From Ophiura sarsii (lineage: Eukaryota > Echinodermata > Ophiuroidea > Amphilepidida > Ophiuridae), in contig CM069457.1 of assembly GCA_035610835.1 (NCBI GenBank), positions 37,474,553 through 37,538,552 on the forward strand: a stretch of DNA of 64,000 nucleotides. The letters run 5' to 3'. The notes beneath the pieces are model-generated. The model saw only the letters and a program-made list of their open reading frames with translations, had not been told where the DNA came from and made no database searches. The position numbers and the translations under genes are program-made. This document shows, in pieces, positions 1-10,629 of the stretch (within the stretch, counting starts at the first letter, position 1; each line of letters begins with the position of its first letter).

Positions 1-940
1 CTCTTCTGAGGATAACAGCGAAGGTATCGTTTAATACTAGCATGGTATCGATAATTGGCCTGTGTGACTTTGGGATAAGGTTGTGAGGATACAATAAATA
101 ATTCCCGAGGGTATTAGGCCTACTTGTGATGAGATATATGAATAGGCCTGATGCATGATATTTATAAAGTGCAATAATTGTCGCTGTTTACTGAAGATAA
201 TTGTTATTTCTTATACACTAACGACTAACGAAGTATTAGGTATTTGCATTTTGTTGTATCTCTCTTAACTCCTTAAGGTGCACTGTGATAGATACTGAAG
301 ATAGTAGCCTCTACACAACTTCTAATATTACAACTTGTATTTTCTCGTATTGATGAAAATAACACTCATCTATCAATACTTAGGAATTGGGTCTATTTTA
401 ACAATATAAACCTGTGTCATAATGATTCCTAATTATCACCTATACTTTCATCCATTATAGTTAATTGCAATCATTTCAAATACGGTATGATAATTGCTAT
501 TTTAATTAAAACCAAAAATATCTCACGCAATGGTCCATCGAAAAATAGATTAATGTGTTGTATGCTTCCATATCAAATATTTGTTGTAATCGATAGTATG
601 GGTAAGTAGGCATATGAAGCATACCTTGTAGGCCTATTTTTAGTTTTATATTCCGTGTAAAATTCAACAGCTGGCTGCGATTTAGCAACGAAATCAAAGA
701 AGAAAATAATAAATTTCACACAAATGTGGATGGAAATATTGCTCACTTATTTGTGCCCGTAAGAAAGTCTGATGAGTAATTTTACAAACAATATATGTCT
801 CATACCAAGGGCAATGCAGTTGCCTCTAAATTAATTCACAAGGGTGGTTAAGCTCTATTAGTGGTTGTTCAACAAGATGTCACTTTGCACTAGATTGCCT
901 ATCATGTGGGCATAGATGGTGATTGACCATTCGTAACTAT
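1..940. other. unrecognised AT-rich sequence
   Basis: I see no coding region, RNA gene or terminal inverted repeats here. The longest open frame (506-697, minus) is 63 codons, has no recognisable motif and fits chance in AT-rich DNA. The word taggcct recurs (near 116, 144 and 631), as elsewhere in the single-copy parts of the window. Confidence 0.6.
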
Positions 941-943
941 ACG

Positions 944-1387
944 CAGCAATGGAAATACCCACATGATTTTCCACCCGGGGTAGACAGTCCCGGGGTAGAC
1001 CAACCCTAAGTCGACCAACCCTGGGTGGACTAGGGTTAGGGTTAGGGTTAGGGTTAGGGTTAGGGTTAGGGTTAGGGTTAGGGTTAGGTTTAGGTTTAGG
1101 TTTAGGGTTAGAAACAGTCCCTGGGTGGACAGTCCCGTGGCTTGACAGTCCCTAGGTTGTTTTAGAATGATCTATACTTGTTTTTACCTCCCCGACCGCC
1201 AACCCCCTGAGTGTTTTAACATATAATTTAGAATGAATATAGTTTCCAAGGTGTTTTTTAAACAGTATTATGCGATTTATTCCGTGAGGGCGCTATTGTA
1301 GTCCACCCATGGTTGGTCGACTTAGGGTTGATCAACCCCGGGACTGTCTAACCCGGGTGGAAAGAAATGTGGGTATTTCCATCGCTG
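944..1387. mobile_element. foldback/MITE-like element with internal telomeric repeats
   Basis: The two ends are inverted copies: the left begins cagcaatggaaataccc and the right ends gggtatttccatcgctg (one mismatch). The match continues inward through the ccacccggg and tagacagtcccggg blocks and the cgaccaaccctaagt block, so the arms are about 80 nt. The loop holds a TTAGGG-type array (1031-1111) and about 170 bp of other sequence. No coding capacity is visible. I could not define a target-site duplication, so the superfamily is open. The pairing itself is clear. Confidence 0.8.
1031..1111 (+). repeat. interstitial telomeric repeat (TTAGGG)n
   Basis: About ten TTAGGG units lie in a row, followed by three degenerate ttaggt/tttagg units. 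TTAGGG is the telomere repeat of most metazoans outside arthropods and nematodes. The tract sits inside an inverted-repeat element, far from any chromosome end visible here, so it is interstitial. Its arms also contain accctaa/ttagggtt words. Confidence 0.95.
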
Positions 1388-1458
1388 CATATTGATACAC
1401 ACTGTCGTGTGGTTCCATGCTGCAATGCATTATATATAGTATTGTTCAAGATATACAT

Positions 1459-1935
1459 GTACACCTAGCACATAAAGTCCCTGCTCAGGTGCTTTGAGGT
1501 TGACTAATTCAAAATATATAATCGGTACCAAAAATCTGAGATATACATTAAATGAGCAAATTTCTTCTCCGCAGTTTGATACCTCATTCAACAAAATCGA
1601 ATGGATACTTTTAAAGTTATGTCGATTTCAATGACCGTTCATGCAACAGAAAAGTGGCACTAGGTATAGGAAATCATTGATTTGTGTGTGATTTACCATA
1701 GACGGTAAAAATCAATGTTTTACCCGTCTATGGATTTACGCACTGAAAAACTCACAGCTTATCAGCTAAGACTTGTATTCTTCACAGCCAGATACACCCT
1801 TTGTCCCGCACATTGCGGCTATCACTAAAGACCCATTCATCTGTCACGTTCAGATAGCACACAGTTATCACATTATATATTTTGAATTAGTCAACCTCAA
1901 AGCACCTGAGCAGGGACTTTATGTGCTAGGTGTAT
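1459..1935. mobile_element. MITE-like inverted-repeat element, family X copy 1
   Basis: The left arm (1459-1525) starts acacctagcacataaagtcc, and the right arm (1866-1935) is its reverse complement, ending with gcagggactttatgtgctag and gtgt. The arms are about 65 bp and nearly perfect. The interior (about 340 bp) is non-coding; the 64-codon frame at 1773-1967 overlaps the right arm and is not a gene. Related ends occur at 28846-29762 and, as a fragment, at 15148-15400, which supports a dispersed family. Confidence 0.8.
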
Positions 1936-2366
1936 ATTTGTTATCAGGTGATATATATCCAGGCTAATATGCACCGGTAATGGTAAAACCTAAGGATGGC
2001 AAATGTGTCTTTTAAAGATTGTCTTTAAAGATAATATAACATAATAGCCCTAGGAACAAACATGTTTTAGTCTGTCGATATATTGGTAACATTTAAAAGC
2101 TTATGCGGGACCCATGCTGAGATGTTATTACAGACCGTGGACGGTGCTAGTTGATCATAATTATGAAAAATGTTGTGAAATAAACCCGTTGATTACGTGC
2201 CATACTTTGCCTTACCATACCATGTATAAAAACGTAAACGAAACGTGTTGATAAATTGTGGTGATATCCACTTTCACCGAAATATGAAAATAAATAAGTT
2301 AATCGTAAAAGACTCTCAATAATAACGTGAACAGTAAAAAACACTCGTTATTAACGTCATTCGCTA
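1936..2366. other. unrecognised sequence
   Basis: No gene is seen. The part 2290-2350 has cgtaaaagac and actcgtta words that recur in 3240-3430, so this may be the far flank of one old repeat family split by the palindromic element that follows. Confidence 0.4.
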
Positions 2367-2370
2367 TTAA

Positions 2371-3079
2371 GGGGGGTGTGGACTCTCAGGTACAGCCTCC
2401 GTAAAACTGCCGCAACTTCTTCGATATTCATTTAATCTTATAAACGTATACAGTTTTTTGCAGAAAAGGGTTCAATGAATCCAACCATGATAATGAAATT
2501 GACCATTTTGGAAAAAAATTATAAAAAACACCTTTTTTGACCCATTTTAGGTTTGGAAAAGATAACTCAAAATATATGTTGTTAAATTTTGTCATACTAG
2601 TTTTATGATAATCCTGATAACATTCCCCAGGAGCGGTTTTTTTTTTTTAATATCTTATTTTTTATTTTTTGAGTTACAGACCAAAAGGTGCCAAAAAATG
2701 TTGTTTTTTACCGCCAAAATCATGAAAATCACCAAAAAGTGCCAAAAAATGTTTTTTGGCACTTTTTGGTCTGTAACTCAAAAAATAAAAAATAAGATAT
2801 TAAAAAAAAAAAACGCTCCTGGGGAATGTTATCAGGATTATCATAAAACTAGTATGACAAAATTTAACAAAATATATTTCGAGTTATCTTTTCCAAACCT
2901 AAAATGGGTCAAAAAACATGTTTTTTATAATTTTTTCCAAAATGGTCAATTTCATTATCATGGTTGGATTCATTGAACCCTTTTCTGCAAAAAACTGTAT
3001 ACATTTATAAAGATTAATGAATATTGAAGAAGTTACGGCAGTTTTACGGAGGCTGTACCTGAGAGTCCACAGCCCCCTT
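2371..3079. mobile_element. long palindromic (foldback) element flanked by TTAA
   Basis: The sequence folds almost completely on itself. The left arm runs from the gtgtggactctcaggtacag block at 2377 through the gataatcctgataacattcc block. The right arm repeats everything in reverse to the tgagagtccacagccccc block ending about 3077. The arms are over 300 bp with few mismatches. The turn lies near 2720-2750, between the two ccaaaaaatg blocks. TTAA stands at both ends (2367-2370 and 3080-3083). It has no coding capacity; the 123-codon frame at 2605-2976 just reads through the hairpin. TTAA targets are typical of the piggyBac and Kolobok superfamilies. Assignment to either is inference. Confidence 0.85.
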
Positions 3080-3083
3080 TTAA

Positions 3084-4676
3084 AGGGGCATTAAGAGATG
3101 TGGTGGAGGCAGCGCCCTCAATTAATTAAAATTTAAAAAAAATCAATATGACATTGTATCCCTTTAACGTACTTCAAACCTACTAAAAGACGTTCATAAA
3201 TCATGTGAAAAGAAAACGTATAGGATGATTGATAATTACGAGAAATTAAGTAAAAGAGGCTGAATAATGTCATCCAAAATGCTAAAAGAACACGATCAAT
3301 TACGAGTAAAGCGTAAAAGACGCTCAATATGGCGTGAAAAACCTTATAGACGCTCTACATATTGTCATACCATCACGTAAAAACAAAAACAAAACACTCG
3401 TTAATCATGTGACGAAAACTCGTTAAAAATGCTCATAAATCTTGAAAACTCCATAAGAGACGCAAGCTAGCTACATGTAGGTAAATCGTTTGTGTGTGCA
3501 TTTTTTCATGTGAAAACCTTGTGAAAATCACATCATATATCAAATGTCACCCACTACCTCTAAGCACTGCAAATCACCCACTTGTGATGTGTTCTATGAA
3601 CCGAAACGAAGGAAATTCTTTTGTTTAATAGGGATTATAATGTAATTCATACACACATTACACACACATAATATCGTTCTATTTATCAGTATGAGTATGT
3701 TTCAAAATACCAGCAACATTTGAAAATTGGCAAAATAAATTAATCGAAATTTTCAGTGAAAATGCTATAAATCAATCATAGGACTTTGTGATCTTATATT
3801 TTACCTTGAAAGACACTAGAAACACTAAATCTAAAGTGTCAGTCAAACGCTGCCGCTTAACGTGTTCTAATTAATTGCCCGCTGAAATATTTATAAATGA
3901 CAAGTTTAATACTCGATAGGAATGTTATTTCTTGGTCTGGTGATGGTGTTGTTTTCTACGCACCAATATGATTGATGAAAGTGTTTTGTTTAATGGGCTG
4001 ATTGATATAATTTAAAACATACATTAAACACGACAATACAATAGTTATTCTATAAAATGTTTCATACTACCTGTAGCATCATGAGTTTATCAAAATATTT
4101 TACATCGAAATAAAACTCCTATCAGTGAATAAAAGTATCAGTAAAAGAAGAAGCCATATCACCGACTGTGACTATGTACCGTTTGATTAAAGTAAAAGCT
4201 GCTCTAATATCTAAATCACAATTGAAGTTTTTAAAGGATATGGGTGCCTTGACATGCTATCGAAAGTGCACTTAATTCAAGGGACATTAAGTGGTGTTGA
4301 AAATTTTAAATGTTTTAAAATTCACTTCAGAATTCAAGATGAACATTAAAAATTGCCATTATTGTTGTTTCTACTAACAAAAACACAGCAAAACTTGATT
4401 AAAACAATATCATCGCTATTTATTGAAAAACGCCCTCTATGCAAATATGGTTCGCGTTATGTATCACGCGTACTGCAGGGGGATACTGTCGGACGTAAAA
4501 TGCTCGTCGCGCGGGACGAGCATTTTTGAATCAACGTTTTCTTGTACAAAGAGAGCTGATTTTTCTTAATCCTTATAGGTGTTAGTTCATACATGTAATA
4601 CAATTATAAAAATAAACTAATCTCAGTTTTTACCATAATTGAGGGCGCTGCCTCCAACACATCTCTTAGTGTCCCT
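3084..4676. mobile_element. non-autonomous TTAA-flanked DNA transposon (piggyBac/Kolobok-like)
   Basis: The ends are ~40-bp inverted repeats. The left starts aggggcattaagagatgtgg and continues to gcagcgccctcaatta. The right is its reverse complement and ends catctcttagtgtccct. TTAA stands immediately outside both ends (3080-3083 and 4677-4680). The 1.6-kb interior has no frame longer than 64 codons, so it cannot code for a transposase. The left TTAA is shared with the palindromic element at 2371-3079. Confidence 0.8.
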
Positions 4677-4766
4677 TTAAGAGGAATATCCTTTTTCGAC
4701 ACATACAAAGTATACGACATGAGGAAATGTTTAATGTCGTTGTATAAAAGCGAATATGTATAAGTT

Positions 4767-4800
4767 GTTCCATGAGTGCCCGTGAGGGCACGAATGGAAC
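4767..4800 (+). other. short hairpin with GTGA loop
   Basis: GTTCCAT, GA, GTGCCC, then GTGA, then GGGCAC, GA, ATGGAAC. Both stem segments pair perfectly, separated by a GA/GA internal mismatch and closed by a GNRA-type tetraloop. This is structure only. No gene or promoter is evident around it. Confidence 0.5.
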
Positions 4801-5459
4801 ATTTTACTTGTACGCCTACATGGCCAATAGTCCCATTTGTGTCAAACTTAATTAATGAGGGCTCACCGAGTTGTTATGATTTTAATACCAAGAGACCCAC
4901 TGTGGACTACCATAATAAATACACACTTAACTGGAAAAGTGTCATATTTAACCCTTCTTTCAGTTGGTGCATAGTTGAACCTTGACAAGGAGTCTTTTTT
5001 AACTACTTATTTTTTAAGTGTGTATATCTTCAGGACAGTTGGCTAGACATATCTGTCATCACTTCTCCTGCCCTATGTCTGTGGTTTATCTGGCTAAGAT
5101 TAGAATTGTCCTACCATTGAATTCACCTGGTTATAAATTGTATGTGGATTGTTCATATTATTTGGTAGGGTATTTAACGAAATTCCTGTTTGACATCAAT
5201 GGATCATGTACAAGTGAACATGGCCAACATTTTCACTGTAAACAAAGTGTCTCTAGAGCTGAAATCATAACCTTGAGAGTACACAATAGTGTATTCGCTA
5301 GTTGTTGTTTCCCATGCAAAGTTCATTTGGATTTGCCCAACATATTGAAATAAAGGTGATTTCGACCCAGTTTCATAAAGGTTCATAAAGAGCTGGTATC
5401 CAAGTGGATGAAATATTGAATATGGCCTAGTACGACGTACAACGTTGGTACAACGTCTC
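4801..5459. other. unrecognised sequence
   Basis: Contains a 111-codon open frame (5018-5353, plus). Its translation shows no signal peptide, domain or repeat that I recognise, and a 60-codon frame overlaps it on the other strand. I do not call it a gene. Confidence 0.4.
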
Positions 5460-5462
5460 TTA

Positions 5463-5993
5463 GGGAAGACGTCAAAACTCGACCGCCCGTTGACCGCCGG
5501 TTACCGCCGCCGGGCGGAACCGGGCGGTTCCGCCCGGTTCTTTCAGGTCAAATGTTTTACTGGTATATGAATATTCGCGCATGTAACACTGAACAACTGC
5601 AGGTTGACTTAATGCTGTAACCGGACCAATTTACACTATCAATCTGTTACTTTGCGGTCATAATAGCTCTCTCTATAATCGTTCTATAAAAACAAACATT
5701 CATAGACTTTCGGTATTGATTTAAAAAAGTTAATTGAGCTATAAACAGATTGAAAAAGCCAACCCCAGCGAAAATCAATAGCTTTATTGTACTGGTTGTC
5801 AACTGAGCCCATTACTTCAAGATTTTATTGCTCACGCGTGTGACGAGGCACTACCAACCGGTCGTGTTCACCAGAGTGTAACTATTTGACCTTATTATAT
5901 GTGTATATTATAACAGACGACACGTTTTGTGAGAACCGGGCGGAACCGGCCGTAACCGGCGGTTGCCTGGCGGTCGAGTTTTGACGTGATCCC
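5463..5993 (+). mobile_element. PIF/Harbinger-like MITE, copy 1
   Basis: The ends start GGGAAGACGTCAAAACTCGA and finish with the inverse (cgagttttgacgtgatccc). The subterminal parts are GC-rich, made of gaccgccggttac and gggcggaacc blocks. TTA stands directly outside both ends (5460-5462 and 5994-5996) as a direct repeat. A 3-bp TTA/TAA duplication with GGG-starting ends is the signature of PIF/Harbinger elements. The 531-bp interior is non-coding. A second copy lies inverted at 8557-9072. Confidence 0.85.
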
Positions 5994-5996
5994 TTA

Positions 5997-6639
5997 CGAC
6001 TTCGTTTTCCCGATTATGCCCGCTGGTGTAGACCTGTACGTTTTGTAGGCGTTTCTGTAGTCAAGAAATACGAATATGACACATATTTCCGTTGCAATAG
6101 CTCGCTCGTTGTGACACTTTAAGATATCTTGCCCTTAAACATAAAGGGTAGTTGATGTCGTTGAATGAGCTCGGGGAGCGAGCACGGCCGGGCGGGGTTA
6201 AAGAAAACCCTGTGGTTTTAAAATAAATGAAACCACCTTCCCACTTTCCCCACATCTATATGCCATGCATAACTCAATCTAAAATCTATCCAAGGTGCGA
6301 TCTAGTAAAGTGTTAACTGCTAGAACGAACTGCTGTATATTGCAGATATAGATCAGAGGCAATTCGTAAAGGTTAACCACTACCCTACCATGTATTTCTT
6401 GCATCAAGGGACCTCTTATATGTATCTATCCCGGCACCTCCCCTTTGGTATTTGATAAGAGAATAGTCCGTGTTACTTTGCGCTCCAATTTCCACAAATC
6501 TTTTTTTATAGGTGTAGTATTTCATAGGAATAAATAAAGATGACATTCACTAAAGCAAAATTGCTGCCATTACATGACATGTATAGACATCGTCTTCAAA
6601 TAATGTATAATGTTAACAGTTTGTTAACACTTTCTACGC
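5997..6639. other. unrecognised sequence
   Basis: No gene or repeat ends are recognised. The frames at 6061-6255 (minus) and 6540-6758 (plus) are short and featureless. Confidence 0.4.
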
Positions 6640-6800
6640 GCACGCGGCAGTCGTCTGCAGACAAAATTACCAAAATTTCACAAATGTTTCATCACCATAT
6701 TTGGAATCACAACGAGAAATGCATTGACATAAGTACATGCCTAGTATTGGTTCAGTAATTCTTGAGATAGACTTTGAAAGTTGGGAAAGGTTTTTTATTT
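6640..6800 (+). repeat. dispersed repeat family R, copy 1
   Basis: A stretch of about 160 bp centred on catatttggaatcac and cagtaattcttgagatagac is found again, diverged, at 29870-30056 (plus) and 63036-63160 (minus). A weak fourth trace lies at 12150-12230. The copies share order and spacing, so this is a real interspersed family. Termini and class are unknown. Confidence 0.65.
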
Positions 6801-7861
6801 CCTCGCTAAAAGTAGGCTTATTCGCCGTTTCAAGATTTATCAAAGCAAAGTTATTTTCTCCGAAACGTAAAATTAGGATTGCCAAATTTGCTGGTTCCGA
6901 ACAATCATGTCCGTCTATGGTTAATGGTTGTACAACGAGACCCAAATATGGATACGCACCTTTGCGATGACCCCGTATTCCGAATGTTTCCGCTGTGGTC
7001 TTAAAAATGGTCTATCGATAGAAATATAAGTTTACCAAATGCATGCACGTGTCCATTTTTGCTTATGTTTGCGCCTGTTTTACTGTGCTTATCGTAAAAA
7101 TGTATTTTGGCTTGCCAATTTTGTACTGAATAATCTGAAGTCCCTGGTAACATAAGCGACCTGTCACGATCAATTAAGCTTAAATTGCCATATGCAATAT
7201 CGACGGTTTTTTACCCCGTAAATGAATGTGATAACATGCGGGCAAATTACTGCGAATTTGATGCTAGTTTTCAATTATCAGAGTGGCGTTTTAATTTCAT
7301 ATTGCGTTACTTTTTCATTGTAAAATAAATCAGTGCTTATCGATTTGGTGCGATAAAATTATTAAATTATACTGTGAGCGGCCAGAATGCTTCGAGAGAA
7401 TAGTAGACTTGAACAAGCCTTTATCATTTCTACGGAGATTCCGTACTTAGTGTACTTTTGTGTGATATGTTTCCGTACCCTTTCTCAATTATGAATGTGG
7501 CACACTGAGAGACATAATGATCAGCACAATACACGTGATAAGATTAAACTATCAATGGATTGTGGCAATTAAAAACAAAAAACCAATACAGAGCTGTGCA
7601 ACAAGTAACCTCAAATTCAAATGTGCGGCATTCAATTGCTACATATACATGTAGATCAGAGCTTAGGTCTATTTTGATATTTATATATTTATCTTGCTCA
7701 ACTCGCTGATGTGTATCCACTCACCTTCCTTCTGTTTGAATTATTAATGTTGAAAAAGAATTACTGAACTGGCACAGATTTTCTTAATCAGGGGTATTAT
7801 ATTATGATAATACACAGACCATAAGTTCAAATGAAGCACATACAATTCTAGGACCCGTAAT
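6801..7861. other. unrecognised sequence
   Basis: No coding region, inverted-repeat element or RNA gene is recognised. Confidence 0.4.
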
Positions 7862-8068
7862 ATTAAAAGACAAAGAAAAACAGCACAGACCCGGCAATAC
7901 CACCCCAAAAGGTTCAGAGTCATGAAAGCATCCTCAAATGTGTACAAATATAGTTTTATTCCTCGTACCATCACTGATTGGAATGCCCTGTCACCATCTG
8001 TGTACAACACCACCGTTAATTGCTTAAAAATAGTATTCATATCATTTAATTCCTTTTTGCCGTGTTGA
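7862..8068 (+). pseudogene. 3' fragment of a CR1/Jockey-like LINE ORF2
   Basis: Read from about 7862 to the TGA at 8066-8068, the plus strand encodes a C-terminal tail with KYSFIPRTITDWNAL (codons from about 7967). The pattern Y-S-F-[FI]-P-R-T-I-x-D-W-N-[AS]-L is typical of the C-terminus of ORF2 proteins of CR1/Jockey-group non-LTR retrotransposons, downstream of the reverse transcriptase. Nothing upstream shows RT motifs, so the copy is strongly 5'-truncated, the usual outcome of LINE insertion. A (TGTAGA)n tract about 60 bp downstream (8132-8152) probably marks the 3' tail. Confidence 0.75.
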
Positions 8069-8131
8069 TTCAACCGGCGCCATTATATATCTCAGCCAGA
8101 TATTGCATGTATGCAACTTTGCTGAGTATTA

Positions 8132-8152
8132 CTGTAGATGTAGATGTAGATT
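8132..8152 (+). repeat. short (TGTAGA)n tract, likely LINE 3' tail
   Basis: Three to four tgtaga units follow the LINE ORF2 remnant in the same orientation. CR1/L2-type LINEs commonly end in short tandem repeats rather than poly(A). The link to the LINE is inference from position. Confidence 0.5.
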
Positions 8153-8553
8153 AAGTTTACTAAAAAATACCCCCGATCTACCTACTCCTCTTACACGTCA
8201 TATGCCATTAACAATTAGTATTCGTGACCAAAAACTAGTTGAAGACAATCAAACTATCATATCGGGAATAATGGGGTATGTTACAAACTCGTGAGGCAAA
8301 TTGACTAAGCAATGATATACCTTGATCAATTTGCCACCGAGGAGAATCATATTGTTATTATAGTAATAGAAGTATAGTCACGCACATAGCTGAAATAATC
8401 TAAAAATATCCGCGAGCGATCACATTAGATCCTCTGATGTATAAAGTAGACAGGATAATGTGCTGAACTTGTGCAAAATGCCGTATGTTTAACCTGTTTC
8501 CAACCCTGTCTGATTAACCGTGATTAAATCAAATGAATCCTAGATAGAGAAGA
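8153..8553. other. unrecognised sequence
   Basis: Nothing is supported here. The 63-codon frame at 8103-8294 overlaps the LINE tail. Confidence 0.4.
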
Positions 8554-8556
8554 TTA

Positions 8557-9072
8557 GGGATCACGTCAAAACTCGACCGCCCGTTGACCGCCGGTTACGG
8601 GCGGTTCCGCCCGTAACTCACAAAACGTGTCGTCTGTTATAATATACATACATAATGAGGTCAAATAGTTACACTCTGGTGAACACGACCGGTTGATAGT
8701 GCCTCGTCATACGCGTGAGCAATAATAAAATCTTGAAGTAATGGGCTCAGTTGACAATCAGTACAATACAGCTATTGATTTTCGCTGGGTTGGCTTTTTC
8801 AATCTGTTTATAGCTCAATTAACTTTTTAAAATCAATACCGAAAGTTTATGAATGGTTTTTTGTATAGAACGATTATAGAGAGAGCTATTATGACCGCAA
8901 AGTAACAGATTGATAGTGTAAATTGGTCCGGTTACAGCATTAAGTCAAATGGCGGTTGTTCAGTGTTGCATGCGCGAATATTCATATACCAGTAAAACAT
9001 TTGACCTGAAAGAACCGGGCGGAACCGCCCGTAACCGGCGGTCAACGGGCGGTCGAGTTTTGACGTCTTCCC
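8557..9072 (-). mobile_element. PIF/Harbinger-like MITE, copy 2 (inverted relative to copy 1)
   Basis: This is the reverse complement of 5463-5993 over nearly its whole length. It is bounded by gggatcacgtcaaaactcga on the left and cgagttttgacgtcttccc on the right. TTA lies outside both ends (8554-8556 and 9073-9075). Copies 1 and 2 differ by small indels in the GC-rich subterminal blocks. With copy 1 it makes an inverted pair about 2.56 kb apart. Confidence 0.85.
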
Positions 9073-9075
9073 TTA

Positions 9076-9667
9076 TAGAAAACAGGCGAGGAACTCTTTA
9101 TCGCTATATTCTGCTGAAATATCGCGTAGCATCAAAACGCAGTTACGTCATATCTCGTAGCTCTAATTAAATGCAAATTTGAGAAGTTTTCATAAATGAA
9201 CACACGTAGGAATAGTAAATGCATACAATTCCATTTTCACCTAAAAGCACCAGACATATGTCTGTATATCAAAGTGCAAAAGTAAAAGTAAAAAGGTGTT
9301 ACGATTGACGTTTTTAACAGCACGCTTTTTCCCGTTCCAAAATATGTAGCTGATTAAGTCCAAAAAAAGTCGATGCGTAAGGTGAAGAGATTGAATGTTG
9401 ATGTCAATTATAATGTGTTAGAGCAACTTACTGAAAGCTTCTTTAGCATGTAACTGGTCAGGAAAGTTGCCCATTGGAGCTAATTGGCTAAACATTCTAA
9501 TGAGAAACCAGCCATGTACATATCACTTAACGTTTGGCGTTTATCTTTAAATTACAAGACCGGCTCTTATTTGTATTGTATTTTCAGTACAAATTTGTAT
9601 TTGATCCCAGCAGAACCCAAGTGTGTTTCCATAGAAACAAGAAGGATACACTTGAATCGGGGTTAAA
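9076..9667. other. unrecognised sequence
   Basis: No gene or element termini are seen. The open frames, such as 9484-9666, are short and lack motifs. Confidence 0.4.
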
Positions 9668-9737
9668 AAGTTGACGTAGCATTTTGAAACATTGCGTAGT
9701 TTTAACTACGCAATGTTTCAAAATGCTACGTCAACTT
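9668..9737. repeat. 70-bp perfect palindrome
   Basis: The left arm 9668-9701 (starting aagttgacgtagcattttg) and the right arm 9704-9737 are exact reverse complements over 34 bp, separated by TT. I found no mismatch. Such an arm pair can extrude a cruciform or give a hairpin RNA. It could be a minimal foldback element, but no target-site duplication is clear. Confidence 0.9.
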
Positions 9738-10201
9738 AAAAGTGACGACGTTAGAGTCATGCTTTTAGCATAAATCTGCTTCACTTAACACGGCAACAAC
9801 ACGACCAGCAGCACTTGGCTTGCGCACACACAAGTTCTATCTCATGTAGCTCTAAAACCCCAGGTATACACAGACACTCAAAAGTCTTGGCACAGTGAAT
9901 ATATCCTAGAAATTCCATCTTCTATGAACAAACTACTGGTAATTTTCACTAGTAACGATGCTGTATGTGTGCATCATAAATTCATGTTTGTTATGACCAT
10001 CAGATTTTCTACAACACCCGATAAATTGAGACAAGTCAAATCTACACAGTGAAACCCAATAGACATTTGCCTCATTATATATTCATGAGCTCATTATCGC
10101 CATTATTGCACTATGGGGAAGTTCTCTCTCCCCTGCACCTTCTCTGAAGAAGTCGGTGTTTTAATAATTAATTACTAAATCCACAAATGCAATATCCTAT
10201 A
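9738..10201. other. unrecognised sequence
   Basis: No feature is supported. Confidence 0.4.
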
Positions 10202-10204
10202 TAA

Positions 10205-10626
10205 GGCCAACAAAAAAAAGAGTTGTGTTGCCCTCAGCGACCGACCCTAAAATCGTAAAAACTAGGGTCGCATTTTTTTCACCATTTTTTTTAATTGTTT
10301 TTAATTTTATTTTTTTAGATTTAAATTTGATTAAAAGTGTCTAAATGTTACTATTTCTTGCTGGAAATGAATAAATAAGCCTAAATAAATGTTTTTTAGA
10401 CTATTGTCACACTAGAAACATTAGTTAAATTGACATATGGGCATATACCAATTTTGTCTTGACATAAACCATATATTTTTCAGCCAAAAAAAAGAAAGAA
10501 AAAAAAAATTGAAAAAAAAAATTGTGAATTTAAAAAATAAAAAAAAATAAAAAAAGGATTTCCGACCGACCGACCCGAATTTAAATTTTTGGCACTTGAG
10601 GGCAACACAACATTTTTTTTTTGGCC
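10205..10626. mobile_element. MITE with GGCC-A(n) ends and TAA target duplication
   Basis: The ends are inverted copies: ggccaacaaaaaaaagagtt... gtgttgccctca on the left, and tgagggcaacacaac then a T run and ggcc on the right. TAA flanks both ends as a direct repeat (10202-10204 and 10627-10629). Inside are cgaccgaccc blocks near both ends. A 3-bp TAA duplication again fits PIF/Harbinger, though the termini differ from the 5463/8557 family. Non-coding, 422 bp. Confidence 0.75.
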
Positions 10627-10629
10627 TAA

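Noticed and set aside
4767..4800. SECIS element
   Set aside because: The ATGA/GA step is there, but the upper stem is only 6 bp with a tetraloop; there is no apical AA loop and no selenoprotein frame upstream.
5018..5353. 111-codon frame as a possible small secreted protein
   Set aside because: No signal peptide or domain that I recognise, an overlapping antisense frame, and no splice or promoter evidence.
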